The notes beneath the pieces were generated by a model. That model was not told where the DNA came from. It made no database searches and saw nothing but the letters and a program-made list of their open reading frames with translations. This document shows positions 53,007-62,317 of a stretch of DNA of 64,000 nt, in pieces. The position numbers and the translations under genes were made by a program. Each line of letters begins with the position of its first letter. Positions within the stretch are counted from its first letter, which is position 1. The stretch spans positions 7,413 through 71,412 of the forward strand of contig JBQDBK010000009.1 in the NCBI GenBank assembly GCA_052090825.1, given 5' to 3'. The stretch comes from JBQDBK01 sp052090825. Its GTDB lineage: Bacteria; Bacillota; Clostridia; Tissierellales; Peptoniphilaceae.

Positions 53007-54024
53007 ATATAGCTCTTGGTATAACTACTATTATAAGTAATAATAAGAAGAATAAAATAGTATAAGCTAAATTTTGCTTTAATTCTTTCTTAGTTAAAAT
53101 TAAAGTAGTTTTTTCCATTAATCTAGCTATGCATGCTCCTAAATAAGAAATTATCGGTAATATTATTAATATAGCTAAAGTCGAAGCGCCTATTCCTAAA
53201 AATCTATAAAAAGTTAAAATAATTACCATAAAAAGTGGAATATATAATTTTGATAAGCTTTTTTTGTCTAACCAAATTATAGCTAATACCCCAACTAAAG
53301 ATATTATAAATAGAATTGAAGTTATATTATTTAATAACGATATCTTAGATATGGCCGAATTATCTTTTAACTCTTGTGCATTAACATAAAAACCACCTTC
53401 ATTAAAAGTAGGATTTTCATTTTCTCCCATTTTCTGAGAATTAGTAAACTTATCCACCTTTGCATTTGTTATAAATACTGAAGAAGATGCTACTTTTTTA
53501 TCTTGATTATAAATTAAATCTCTGGGCTTGTAATATAGAGTGAAAGAATATGTAGATTCTTCTTCTTGTAATGGTACTCTAATGTAAGAATTAGATTTAA
53601 ACTCATAGTCTTCAGTTTTTTTATAAGAATCTCTTAAAGAAAGCTTTTCATTAAATAATTTTTCATTTACTTTGTCATAATCACCTTTAAGGGTAACCTC
53701 ACTATGACTTGGAATTATATTGTCATTAAAAAAAACTTGTCTTACAGGACTTCCTAATATTCTTAAGTTAGAATCATTTCCTTGATGTAAAAACTCAATA
53801 TTATATTTAATTAAACTCTCTTTTTTATCTTTAACCACACTTCTTTCAATTGTCAAATTTGAAACGTCAGTGGGATTCTTAAATAAAAGCCCACTAAATT
53901 CTGCACTTATATCATTCGACTGGCTCCAAATTGATGTTGTACTAAATTGATTAGTAAATGTGGATATGAATAAAATTAAAATAAATATACAAAATAAAAT
54001 TAAGTTTTTAAATTTATTATTCAT
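53005..54024 (-). CDS. Membrane protein of unknown function
   Basis: A 339-residue protein that I do not recognise. It has an N-terminal hydrophobic segment (about 8-24), a large extracytoplasmic region of about 200 residues rich in Asn, Ser, Lys and Tyr (SIWSQSNDISAEFSGLLF, YSFTLYYKPRDLI), and three or four transmembrane helices at the C-terminus (about 230-335). There are no cysteines in the external region. GGAGG precedes the ATG. It stands alone between the pot operon and the HAD gene. The layout suggests a surface or sensory protein, but that is only inference. Confidence 0.8.
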   Translation of the reverse strand: MNNKFKNLILFCIFILILFISTFTNQFSTTSIWSQSNDISAEFSGLLFKNPTDVSNLTIERSVVKDKKESLIKYNIEFLHQGNDSNLRILGSPVRQVFFNDNIIPSHSEVTLKGDYDKVNEKLFNEKLSLRDSYKKTEDYEFKSNSYIRVPLQEEESTYSFTLYYKPRDLIYNQDKKVASSSVFITNAKVDKFTNSQKMGENENPTFNEGGFYVNAQELKDNSAISKISLLNNITSILFIISLVGVLAIIWLDKKSLSKLYIPLFMVIILTFYRFLGIGASTLAILIILPIISYLGACIARLMEKTTLILTKKELKQNLAYTILFFLLLLIIVVIPRAI

Positions 54025-54091
54025 ATTCTACCTCCATTATGAAAACATTTTATTATTTATATGATAACACAATAAATTAAAATAATAAACT

Positions 54092-54121
54092 AAAAAAGAA
54101 GATAAGCTACAGCTTATCTTC
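54092..54121 (-). terminator. Terminator after potD
   Basis: Minus strand GAAGATAAGCT, loop GT, AGCTTATCTTC (54121-54098), then TTTTTTAG. It closes the pot operon and overlaps the end of potD. Confidence 0.9.
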
Positions 54122-55171
54122 CATTGTTGCAGATACTTCAGTCCAAATTTTATCATAAAGAGATACAAAATCCCCTAAATCCTTATATACTTCTAAAGAA
54201 CTTAATTTTTCATAATCTGGATATGCAACTTCCGAGTTTTTAATTTCTTCTGGTAATAATTCTTTAACTTTCTCTATAGGCGATGTATACCCTAATAAAT
54301 ATTCTGCATTTCTAGCCGCTATTTCAGGTCTACACATAAAATTAATAAATTTTTCTGCAGCCTCTTTATTATTTGCATTCTTAGGAATTACAAAAGCATC
54401 TATCCATAAATTTGATCCTTCTTTAGGAATAACATACTTTAAATCAGGATTGTCATTTATCATAAGAGCTGCATCCCCAGAATATTGAACTCCAATAGCT
54501 GCATCCCCTTGAACTAAAACATTTTTACCATCATCTGTTAAATATGCATAAACTAAAGGTTTTTGTTGAATTAATGCTTCCTTAGCTTCTTCTAATTCTT
54601 TTTCGTTTGTTGAATTCATAGAATATCCCAATTTTTTAAGAGCAATTGCAATTGAATCCCTTTGAGAATTATACATAATTATTTGATTTTTATATTTTTC
54701 ATTCCATAAATCGTTCCAAGAATCTAAGTCCTCATTAACCATAGAACTATTATAAACTATTCCTATAGTTCCAGAAAAATATGGTACTGAATACTCATTG
54801 TTTGGGTCATATGCAGGATTTTTTAAATTTTCTGAAACTCCTTCAAAATTTTGAATATTTTCATAATTTAATTTTTGTAAACGATCTTCTCTAATTAATC
54901 TTTCTATCATATAATCTGATGGAACTAAGACATCATAAGCAGAGGTTGATTGAGTAACTTTTATATACATATCTTCATTTGAAGCAAAAGTATCATATAT
55001 AACCTTTATACCAGTTTCTTTTTCAAAGTCTTTTATAGTGCTCTCATCAATATATTCTCCTGCATTATATACATTAATACTTTCTCCGTTAGTTTTAGAT
55101 TTTCCGCAGGATACAATAAATAAGCCTAAACTTAAAATAACAATTAAGATAACTACTTTTTTCTTAAACAT
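54107..55171 (-). CDS. potD: Spermidine/putrescine-binding lipoprotein PotD
   Basis: Extracytoplasmic polyamine receptor of the PotABCD importer. 354 residues. The lipobox ends at C22 (LGLFIVSC), so it is membrane-anchored. SINVYNAGEYIDESTIKDFEKETGIKV, then YDVLVPSDYMIERLIRE and VPYFSGTIGIVYN match PotD/PotF. Acidic and aromatic residues that bind the amine groups lie in YDPNNEYSVPYF and GVQYSGDAALM. Confidence 0.95.
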   Translation of the reverse strand: MFKKKVVILIVILSLGLFIVSCGKSKTNGESINVYNAGEYIDESTIKDFEKETGIKVIYDTFASNEDMYIKVTQSTSAYDVLVPSDYMIERLIREDRLQKLNYENIQNFEGVSENLKNPAYDPNNEYSVPYFSGTIGIVYNSSMVNEDLDSWNDLWNEKYKNQIIMYNSQRDSIAIALKKLGYSMNSTNEKELEEAKEALIQQKPLVYAYLTDDGKNVLVQGDAAIGVQYSGDAALMINDNPDLKYVIPKEGSNLWIDAFVIPKNANNKEAAEKFINFMCRPEIAARNAEYLLGYTSPIEKVKELLPEEIKNSEVAYPDYEKLSSLEVYKDLGDFVSLYDKIWTEVSATMEDKL

Positions 55172-55173
55172 TT

Positions 55174-55971
55174 TTATACCTCACTTTTTATATTTTGTTT
55201 GATATTTCTTCTATTTATTATTAATAGCAAAATTAAAATTGACATAAACATTATTGTAGAAATAGCATTTATAGAAGGATTTATACTTTTTCTTGCCATA
55301 GAATATATAGTTATTGACAAATTAGATACTCCTTGTCCTGTAGTAAAATAACTTATAACAAAATCATCTACTGATAAGGTAAAAGCCATAAGCGCTCCAG
55401 TAAAAATACCCGGCTTAATTTGAGGAATAACTACATTTTTTAAAGCATAAAAAGGAGTTGCTCCTAAATCCATGGCGGCTTCAACAGTATTTTTATCCAT
55501 TTGTCTCAATTTTGGTAAAACAGATAGTATAACATAAGGAGTACAAAATACTATATGAGCTATTATCATTGTAGTTAAACCAAAATTTATTAATCCAGCG
55601 GCGCTAAGTAATCCAAATAAACCCATTAAAGATATTGCTGTAACTATATCTGGATTTAAAACCGGAATATAATTAATATCAAGCATAAGCTCTCTTTTAA
55701 AGCCTTTCATATTAGAAATTCCGATGGCTGCAAAAGTTCCCAATATTGTTGAAACTACAGTAGCTATTATAGCCACTAATAAAGTATTATAAAGGGCTTC
55801 TAAAATAGCAGTATTTTCTAAAAGAGCTTTATACCATTTTAAAGTAAATCCAGACCAAGACCCCTTTAATTTAGAATTATTAAAAGAAAAGACCATTAGC
55901 ACAATTATGGGAGCGTAAAGAAAAATAAATATCAAACTAAGGTAAAATCTATCTATAAATTTTTTTACCAT
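55174..55971 (-). CDS. potC: Spermidine/putrescine ABC permease PotC
   Basis: A 265-residue ABC permease with six hydrophobic segments and the EAA loop EAAMDLGATPFYALKNVVIPQIKPGI that docks to PotA. It overlaps potB by 7 bp and potD follows after 2 bp. Confidence 0.94.
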   Translation of the reverse strand: MVKKFIDRFYLSLIFIFLYAPIIVLMVFSFNNSKLKGSWSGFTLKWYKALLENTAILEALYNTLLVAIIATVVSTILGTFAAIGISNMKGFKRELMLDINYIPVLNPDIVTAISLMGLFGLLSAAGLINFGLTTMIIAHIVFCTPYVILSVLPKLRQMDKNTVEAAMDLGATPFYALKNVVIPQIKPGIFTGALMAFTLSVDDFVISYFTTGQGVSNLSITIYSMARKSINPSINAISTIMFMSILILLLIINRRNIKQNIKSEV

Positions 55972-56801
55972 AATCCACCACTCCCTTCCTTGTCTTTATT
56001 TTTTGAAAATATATTAGACCCTACTAGGAAAATTAACATTATTAATATTAATATTATAGATATTGCAGATCCAAATGCCCAATTCCCAGTAAAAGTAAAT
56101 TGTTGCTCAATAAGATTCCCGATTAAATAGAATCTATTTCCACCCAATAAATTAGATATAACAAAGGTTGAAATAGCTGGTATAAATACCATAGTTATAC
56201 CTGTTATTATACCAGGGATAGATAAAGGTAAAATAATCTTTAAAAAGACAGTCCTATTATTTGCCCCTAAATCTTTCGCAGCGTCAATTAAGCTCTTATC
56301 TATTTTTAATAAAACAGTGTATATTGGTAAAACCATAAAAGGTAGAAAATTATATACCATACCTATCATAACGGCCTTCATATTATACATTATATCTAAT
56401 GGCGCCAATCCTATAAGTTCTAAAAATTTATTGAGTAATCCATTATTTCCAAGCAAAGTTAACCAAGCATAAGTTCTAAGCAAAAAATTCATCCACATTG
56501 GTATAATAAAAAGAAGTATTAAATTATTTCTAACTTTTTCAGTCATTCTAGATATTATATATGCTATTGGATAACCTATTAATAAACAAACAATTGTAGA
56601 TAATAAAGATACACCTAAAGATATAAATAATATTCTTATATATAAAGGCTCAAAAAATTTTTTAAAATTATTTATAGAAAAAACATAATTATCCAATCCA
56701 GGTCCAGTATTTCCATTAAATGAATAGATTAAAATTAAAATAAGTGGAAAGACTATAAAAATTATAGACCATAGTATATATACATAAGAATATTTTTTCA
56801 T
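55965..56801 (-). CDS. potB: Spermidine/putrescine ABC permease PotB
   Basis: A 278-residue permease with the family-specific WMNFLLRTYAWLTLLGNNGLLN and MVYNFLPFMVLPIYTVL segments and the docking loop DAAKDLGANNRTVFLKIILPLSIPGI. It overlaps potA by 4 bp. Confidence 0.94.
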   Translation of the reverse strand: MKKYSYVYILWSIIFIVFPLILILIYSFNGNTGPGLDNYVFSINNFKKFFEPLYIRILFISLGVSLLSTIVCLLIGYPIAYIISRMTEKVRNNLILLFIIPMWMNFLLRTYAWLTLLGNNGLLNKFLELIGLAPLDIMYNMKAVMIGMVYNFLPFMVLPIYTVLLKIDKSLIDAAKDLGANNRTVFLKIILPLSIPGIITGITMVFIPAISTFVISNLLGGNRFYLIGNLIEQQFTFTGNWAFGSAISIILILIMLIFLVGSNIFSKNKDKEGSGGLW

Positions 56802-57838
56802 ATTTCATTCCCCTTATTCATGACATGGATCAAATCAGGTTTAATTTCAACTCCAACCCTATTTCCAATCTCGCTTGATATTGTAGATTGTACTAACATA
56901 ATATAACCTTCTATGTCAACTTCCATTTCATAATGAACTCCTTTAAAAACTTGAGATAAAACTCTTCCATTCAATACTCCTTCATTAACAATCTCCACAT
57001 CTTCTGGCCTGATTACAATGTCAACCTCTTGATTTTGATTGAATCCCTTATCTACACATTTAAACTCATGTCCTAAAAATTCTACCTTATAATCTTCAAG
57101 CATAATTCCTGGAATTATATTGCTTTCTCCTATGAAGTCAGCTACAAAAGCATTTTTAGGTTCATTATATATATCAATAGGGCTACCCATTTGTTGTATT
57201 TTACCATTGTTCATAACTACAATAGTATCAGACATCGTTAAAGCTTCTTCTTGGTCATGAGTAACATAAATAAAGGTAGTTGCTACACTCTTTTGTATTT
57301 TTTTTAATTCTATCTGCATCTCTTGTCTTAACTTTAAATCTAAAGCTCCTAATGGCTCATCTAATAGAATAACATCAGGTTCATTTACCAATGCCCTTGC
57401 TATAGCTATCCTTTGTTGTTGTCCTCCACTTAAAGATTCAACTCCTCTTTTCTCAAATCCATTTAAATTTACTATTCTTAATACTTCCTTAACTTTTTTA
57501 TCTATAATTTTTTTATCCATTTTTTTTATTTTTAGTCCAAAAGCTATATTTTCAAATACATTTAAATGTGGGAAAAGAGCATATTTTTGAAATACTGTAT
57601 TTATTTTTCTTTCATAGGGTTCTAATTTAGTTATATCTTTTCCCTCAAAGATAACTTGCCCACTATCAGGATTTTCGAAGCCTCCTATTATTCTAAGAGT
57701 TGTGGTTTTACCACATCCACTTGGACCTAAAAGGGTTACAAATTCATTTTTTTTAACTTTTAAGTTAAAATCTTCTAATATTATATTATCTCCGTACCTT
57801 TTATTTATATCTACTAAATCTATTACAATATTATCCAT
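56798..57838 (-). CDS. potA: Spermidine/putrescine ABC ATPase PotA
   Basis: A 346-residue import ATPase. Walker A is GPSGCGKTT, the signature is LSGGQQQRIAIARAL, Walker B VILLDEPLGALDLKLR, His in VTHDQEEALTMSD, and a C-terminal TOBE domain (about 270-346) with IRPEDVEIV. GGGGAG precedes the ATG, 11 bp after the regulator gene. Confidence 0.95.
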   Translation of the reverse strand: MDNIVIDLVDINKRYGDNIILEDFNLKVKKNEFVTLLGPSGCGKTTTLRIIGGFENPDSGQVIFEGKDITKLEPYERKINTVFQKYALFPHLNVFENIAFGLKIKKMDKKIIDKKVKEVLRIVNLNGFEKRGVESLSGGQQQRIAIARALVNEPDVILLDEPLGALDLKLRQEMQIELKKIQKSVATTFIYVTHDQEEALTMSDTIVVMNNGKIQQMGSPIDIYNEPKNAFVADFIGESNIIPGIMLEDYKVEFLGHEFKCVDKGFNQNQEVDIVIRPEDVEIVNEGVLNGRVLSQVFKGVHYEMEVDIEGYIMLVQSTISSEIGNRVGVEIKPDLIHVMNKGNEI

Positions 57839-57849
57839 AATTTCTCCCC

Positions 57850-58383
57850 TTAAAAATTTGGTGGCGAACTAATACATATAAGCTTAGCTAATTTTTTATT
57901 TTTATTAATTAAACAACTAACCTTATTGGCAGAAAAATAAAAAGTTTCATTTTTCTTTAAATGGAATATTTCTTCACCATATACTAATTCTATGCTACCT
58001 TCTATTATATATCCTAATATTTCTCCGTCAAAAGGAGGTACTTCTCTTGTCCTGGAATTTCCTTCTATTTCAAGAATTGTAGGCTCCATATGATTTTTTT
58101 GTGCATTTGGCACTATCCATGTTATCTTATAAGATTCATCCCTTTTAGATACAAAATAATCCTCATCTTTAAAAACTATTTTTTCTTCGACTTCATTAAA
58201 AAATTCTAGAGGAGTTACCCCGAGAGCCTCTAAAATATCAATTAAAGTGGCTATAGATGGAGATGTTAGATTTCTTTCTACTTGTGAAATAAATCCCTTT
58301 GTTAATTCTGATCTATCAGCCAGTTCTTCTTGAGTTAAGTAATTTTTGACTCTTAAATCTTTAATTTTACTACCAATATCCAT
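57850..58383 (-). CDS. XRE-cupin transcriptional regulator of the pot operon
   Basis: A 177-residue regulator. Residues 1-65 form a Cro/C1-type helix-turn-helix (IGSKIKDLRVKNYLTQEELADRSELTKGFISQVERNLTSPSIATL). A cupin domain at about 105-175 (PPFDGEILGYIIEGSIELVYGEEIF) probably senses a polyamine. This layout matches PuuR-type polyamine regulators. First gene of the pot operon, so it likely controls its own promoter. ATG 58383 (GGTGG five bases upstream) was preferred over a GTG at 58392. Confidence 0.92.
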   Translation of the reverse strand: MDIGSKIKDLRVKNYLTQEELADRSELTKGFISQVERNLTSPSIATLIDILEALGVTPLEFFNEVEEKIVFKDEDYFVSKRDESYKITWIVPNAQKNHMEPTILEIEGNSRTREVPPFDGEILGYIIEGSIELVYGEEIFHLKKNETFYFSANKVSCLINKNKKLAKLICISSPPNF

Positions 58384-58403
58384 TTCTACCACCTATAATC
58401 AAA

Positions 58404-58432
58404 TATTAAACATTATACTTACTTTATTAAAC
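58404..58432. promoter_or_regulatory. Direct-repeat operator candidate in the pot leader
   Basis: Plus strand TATTAAAC occurs at 58404-58411 and 58425-58432, exactly 21 bp (two helical turns) apart, between the pot promoter start site and the regulator start codon. The position suits a repressor-binding site for the XRE-cupin protein. Confidence 0.4.
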
Positions 58433-58440
58433 TCTATATA

Positions 58441-58469
58441 AGTATATTAAGAAGCATTATTTATGTCAA
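58441..58469 (-). promoter_or_regulatory. Promoter for the regulator-potABCD operon
   Basis: Minus strand TTGACA (58469-58464), 17-bp spacer, TATACT (58446-58441). The start site is predicted near 58434, giving a leader of about 50 nt. Confidence 0.75.
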
Positions 58470-58528
58470 CACATATTTTATAAATAATATTTCTTGTTTT
58501 ATAAATTAAATTTATAAAATTTATTAAA

Positions 58529-58572
58529 ATAAAAAACATGATTATCCTATAAAAGAATACCATGTTTTTTAT
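58529..58572 (-). terminator. Terminator after the TPM gene
   Basis: AAAAAACATG (58531-58540) pairs with CATGTTTTTT (58561-58570) around a 20-nt, partly paired loop, with T-runs on both sides. It is 17 bp after the TPM gene stop. Confidence 0.75.
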
Positions 58573-58588
58573 TTATTATTCAATTAAT

Positions 58589-59407
58589 TTACCATCCTCC
58601 TGAAGAGCCTCCTCCACCAGAAGATCCTCCTCCACCAGAGAAACCTCCACCAGAAAATCCTCCACTACTTCCACCGGAAAATCCTCCGAATCCTCCACCA
58701 AAATAAGGTGGAAAATTTCTATAATTTCTATTTCTACGCCCTCTTCTAGGTCCTTTAAAAATATAGCTTAATATTATTGTTAAAATTATTAATTTTATTA
58801 TATCTCTAAAAGCAAGCTCATCACTGTCATTATTTTGATTAATATTTCCTTCTTTTTCTTCTATTTTTACACCATATTCTTTTTCATAATAAGATAGTAT
58901 TTTATTGTATCCATTTAAAATACCATTTCTAAAGTCCATAATATTTTCACTATTTACTTTATTTTCTCCCGCAGGAAATATACTTGCCACACTTCTTATT
59001 ATTCTACTGGTATAAGCATCTGGTATAAAATCATCTGACCCGTATCCACTTTCTATTCTCATTTTTAAATCATTTACAGCTATTAAAAATAATACACCAT
59101 TATTTTTTTCTTTATCTCCAATTTTCCACTTTTCAAATAATTTTGTAGAATATTCTTCTATTGTATAATCTTGTAAAGAATTTATTATAACAATGGCTAC
59201 TTGCCCACCTGTTTTTTCTTGCAAGTCATTATTAGTTCTATTAATATAATTTAGAGTTTCTTCATCTAATATATTAAGTTCATCGTATACGTATCCATTA
59301 GATTGTGTTGGGTCTATTAATAAGTCTTCTAAATCCTTAGCAAATAAGTTAGAACTTAAAAGAAATACTAAACTAAGAGCTAGAAATATAACCCTCTTCT
59401 TATTCAT
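58589..59407 (-). CDS. TPM domain (YgcG-like) membrane-anchored protein
   Basis: A 272-residue protein. Signal peptide/anchor 1-23 (MNKKRVIFLALSLVFLLSSNLFA); TPM domain about 35-175 (YVYDELNILDEETLNYINRT, VAIVIINSLQDYTIEEYSTKLFEKWKIGDKEKNNGVLFLI, RIESGYGSDDFIPDAYTSRII); one transmembrane helix near 203-220; then a basic patch (RRGRRNRNYRNF) and a 40-residue Gly/Ser/Phe-rich tail. Relatives, found beside LemA, are thought to act in the envelope, perhaps in photosystem- or stress-related repair in other phyla; the role here is unknown. Confidence 0.88.
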   Translation of the reverse strand: MNKKRVIFLALSLVFLLSSNLFAKDLEDLLIDPTQSNGYVYDELNILDEETLNYINRTNNDLQEKTGGQVAIVIINSLQDYTIEEYSTKLFEKWKIGDKEKNNGVLFLIAVNDLKMRIESGYGSDDFIPDAYTSRIIRSVASIFPAGENKVNSENIMDFRNGILNGYNKILSYYEKEYGVKIEEKEGNINQNNDSDELAFRDIIKLIILTIILSYIFKGPRRGRRNRNYRNFPPYFGGGFGGFSGGSSGGFSGGGFSGGGGSSGGGGSSGGW

Positions 59408-59418
59408 ATTATCACCCT

Positions 59419-59976
59419 CTAGAACTTAACATCTGGGGCATCTTGTTCTTCTGGACTAGCTTCAAAATACTCTTTAGTATCAAAACCCATTATGCCAGCA
59501 AATAAATTCATTGGAAAAGATCTTACAGTTTTGTTATATTCCATAACTACCTTATTATATCTTTCTCTCTCAGTAGAAATTCTATTTTCCGTTCCTTCTA
59601 GTTGTGCTTGTAAATCTAAAAAGTTTTGATTAGCTTTTAATTGAGGGTAAGCTTCAACTGAGATATTTAAATTTCTTATCTCTTGCGTTAAATCAGCATC
59701 CGCTTTTGCAAGCTCTTTCGGGCTAGAAGCTTCATTAACTCTAGATCTAGCTTTTGTGACTTCTGTAAAAGTATCTTTCTCAAAGTTTGCATAACCTTTT
59801 ACTGTTTCTACCAAGTTGGGAATTAAGTCAGCTCTTCTTTTTATTACAACTTGTATTTGAGAATAAGCTGCATCTACTTCATTGTCTAAGCTCACTAATT
59901 TATTATATTTTGGTACAACTACAAGAGCTCCAACTAATATAATTATTCCTAAAAATATACCAAGTGTTTTTTTCAT
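59419..59976 (-). CDS. LemA family protein
   Basis: A 185-residue protein with one N-terminal transmembrane segment (KTLGIFLGIIILVGALVVV) and an all-helical domain (NEVDAAYSQIQVVIKRRADLIPNLVETVKGYA, YPQLKANQNFLDLQAQLEGTENRI, FPMNLFAGIMGF). It is encoded 12 bp before the TPM gene, as in many bacteria. Function unclear. Confidence 0.93.
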   Translation of the reverse strand: MKKTLGIFLGIIILVGALVVVPKYNKLVSLDNEVDAAYSQIQVVIKRRADLIPNLVETVKGYANFEKDTFTEVTKARSRVNEASSPKELAKADADLTQEIRNLNISVEAYPQLKANQNFLDLQAQLEGTENRISTERERYNKVVMEYNKTVRSFPMNLFAGIMGFDTKEYFEASPEEQDAPDVKF

Positions 59977-59977
59977 T

Positions 59978-61147
59978 TTAATCCTCCTGATTAATTTTTA
60001 TTATTTTTAAATTTTTAATAGCATCATCTACTAATTCTTCAACATTTAAAAAAGATTCTGATCTTTCAATATCTTCTAATTGAGGTTTTAGGCTAGGATG
60101 TTTTGGCAAAAATACTGTACAACAATCTTCAAAAGGTTGAATAGATGTTTCATATGTTCCAATTTGTTTTGCAATACCTATAATGTCAACCTTGTCTAGG
60201 CCTATCAAAGGTCTGAAAACTAACATATCCGCAACTGAATTAGTAACATTCAAACCATCTATTGTTTGAGAAGCTACTTGTCCAAGATTTTCACCAGTTA
60301 TAAGTGAATTATACCCATTTTTCTTTGCTATACACCTAGCTATTCTCATCATAAATCTTCTAGATATTATAGTCATTTCATTTTCAGGACAATTTTTATT
60401 AATCTCTTTTTGTATAGGTAAAAGATTTATCGAATATATATTCATTTTACCTGAATATCTAGATACTATCTTTGCAAGATTTTGAACTTTTTCTTCTGCT
60501 CTCTCCGATGTAAATGGATATGAATGGAAGTGAAGAGCGTCCACTTCTACTCCTCTTTTTGCAATTAAATAACCTGCTACTGGAGAATCAATACCTCCTG
60601 ATAATAAAAGTAAACCTCTACCATTAGTTCCAACTGGCAGGCCTCCTCTAGCCTTATATCTTTTAGAATAGATATAAATATCTTCTTTTATATCACAATA
60701 TACAAATATATCCGGATTATGAACATCTACTTTCAGGTCTGTATTTTTTAAAACTAATCCGCCTATTTTTTGATTTAATGCCATTGATTCAATCTTAAAA
60801 CTCTTATCCGATCTTTTACTATGGGCTTTAAAAGTTTTAGTAGTGGAATCTCTACTTTCTTCAACAATTTTTAAAACAGCTCGATCAAACTCCTCCATAT
60901 CTTTTGAAATTCTTATAGATGGAGTTACATAAACTATACCAAAAATATTTAAGCACCTTTTTATTATATCTTCTAAGAACTCCTCATCAGCCTCGATGTA
61001 TATCTTACCCATATCTTTATAAATTTTCTTGTAATTTATATCAGATATTGCTCTTCTTACATGACTTATTATCTTGTCTACAAATAATCTTCTATTTTTA
61101 CCCTTTAAAATTGCTTCTCCAAGACTTAAACTTATTACTCTATCCAA
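59978..61147 (-). CDS. thiI: tRNA 4-thiouridine synthase ThiI
   Basis: Adds sulfur to U8 of tRNA and, in some bacteria, to ThiS for thiamine. 389 residues: N-terminal ferredoxin-like fold and THUMP domain (about 55-165), then the PP-loop ATPase with LLLSGGIDSPVAGYLIAKRGVEVDALHFHSYPFTS, and GENLGQVASQTIDGL. There is no rhodanese domain, so the persulfide comes directly from a partner such as the NifS protein encoded 1 bp upstream. Cysteines in FEDCCTVFLPKHPS are near the end. Start codon TTG at 61147 after GAGG. Confidence 0.95.
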   Translation of the reverse strand: MDRVISLSLGEAILKGKNRRLFVDKIISHVRRAISDINYKKIYKDMGKIYIEADEEFLEDIIKRCLNIFGIVYVTPSIRISKDMEEFDRAVLKIVEESRDSTTKTFKAHSKRSDKSFKIESMALNQKIGGLVLKNTDLKVDVHNPDIFVYCDIKEDIYIYSKRYKARGGLPVGTNGRGLLLLSGGIDSPVAGYLIAKRGVEVDALHFHSYPFTSERAEEKVQNLAKIVSRYSGKMNIYSINLLPIQKEINKNCPENEMTIISRRFMMRIARCIAKKNGYNSLITGENLGQVASQTIDGLNVTNSVADMLVFRPLIGLDKVDIIGIAKQIGTYETSIQPFEDCCTVFLPKHPSLKPQLEDIERSESFLNVEELVDDAIKNLKIIKINQED

Positions 61148-61148
61148 T

Positions 61149-62300
61149 TTATCCTCTTTTCATAATATTTCTAATTTCATTTGTATAAGAAATTAGTTTT
61201 TCCACAAACATATCTATATCTTTCTTTGTTATATAATTAGCTAAGCAAATCCTTATTGTTCCATCCGCATAAGAATTACTTAGACCCATTTCTTCCAAAA
61301 CTCTACTTTTTCTTGTTCCGTTAGATGTACACGCTGAAGCAGTTGATACATATATATTATCTTGTTCTAAATAATGCAATAAAACCTCTGCTCTTATATT
61401 ATTAATTGATATTGATAAAATATAAGGAGATGAATTTTTTGGACTATTAATTATAAAGTCATCCAAAGAATTATTTAAACTTTCAAGCAAATATTCTTTC
61501 AAATCTTTTATATAGCTATATTCAGCTTTAAAATTCTGACTACTTATTTTAGCTGCTATTCCCATACCAATTATCCCAGGAACATTTTCTGTACCAGATC
61601 TTAGATTATTTTCCTGACCTCCACCTAAAACAAGAGGATCTATCTTTATGCTTTTCTTTATATATAAAGCACCAACACCTTTAGGACCATAAAATTTATG
61701 TCCTGATAAAGAATAACTATCACAATTTATATCTTCTAAATTAACTGGAAGTTTGCCACAAGACTGGACTCCATCTATATGAACAAAGACATCCTTATTA
61801 ATTTCTTTTATCTTACTTATTATATCTTTTATAGGTGTAATTGTCCCTATTTCATTATTTACATGAACTAAAGAAACTAATATAGTAGAGTCATCTATAC
61901 TTTCATATAGCTTATTTAAATCTATATTAGCTTTTTCATCAACACCTATCTTAATAACTTCATAACCTAACTTTTCATACTCTAGTATTTTCTTCATTAC
62001 AGATGAATGTTCTACTGATGTTGTTATGATCTTGTTTCCATTTCGCTTATTCTTTTTTATCAGTCCGTTTATTGCTATATTATTACTTTCTGTTCCTCCA
62101 GATGTGAAATATATTTCCTTATCACTTATATTTAATAAATTAGCCAAATGTTGCCTAGCAACATTTATTTTTTTTTCTATATCATGTCCAAAACTATGAA
62201 GAGATGAGGGATTGGCAAAGCCTGTTTCCAAAACCTTTACCATTTCTTCTATAACCTCTCTTCTAGGTTTAGTCGTTGCGCAATTATCTAAATAAATCAT
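61149..62300 (-). CDS. Cysteine desulfurase NifS-like, partner of ThiI
   Basis: PLP-dependent sulfur donor, 383 residues, class I. MIYLDNCATTKPRREVIEEM, TSGGTESNNIAINGL, VHIDGVQSCGKLPVN, LSGHKFYGPKGVGALYI (PLP lysine), and STASACTSNGTRKSRVLEEMG with the catalytic cysteine. Position directly before thiI matches B. subtilis NifZ-ThiI, so it most likely feeds tRNA s4U8 synthesis. Confidence 0.93.
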   Translation of the reverse strand: MIYLDNCATTKPRREVIEEMVKVLETGFANPSSLHSFGHDIEKKINVARQHLANLLNISDKEIYFTSGGTESNNIAINGLIKKNKRNGNKIITTSVEHSSVMKKILEYEKLGYEVIKIGVDEKANIDLNKLYESIDDSTILVSLVHVNNEIGTITPIKDIISKIKEINKDVFVHIDGVQSCGKLPVNLEDINCDSYSLSGHKFYGPKGVGALYIKKSIKIDPLVLGGGQENNLRSGTENVPGIIGMGIAAKISSQNFKAEYSYIKDLKEYLLESLNNSLDDFIINSPKNSSPYILSISINNIRAEVLLHYLEQDNIYVSTASACTSNGTRKSRVLEEMGLSNSYADGTIRICLANYITKKDIDMFVEKLISYTNEIRNIMKRG

Positions 62301-62317
62301 ATTTTCATCTCCAATGT

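Noticed and set aside
58589..58710. DNA repeat element at the end of the TPM gene
   Set aside because: The GGA/GGT/TCA pattern is explained by the Gly/Ser-rich protein tail common in this family.
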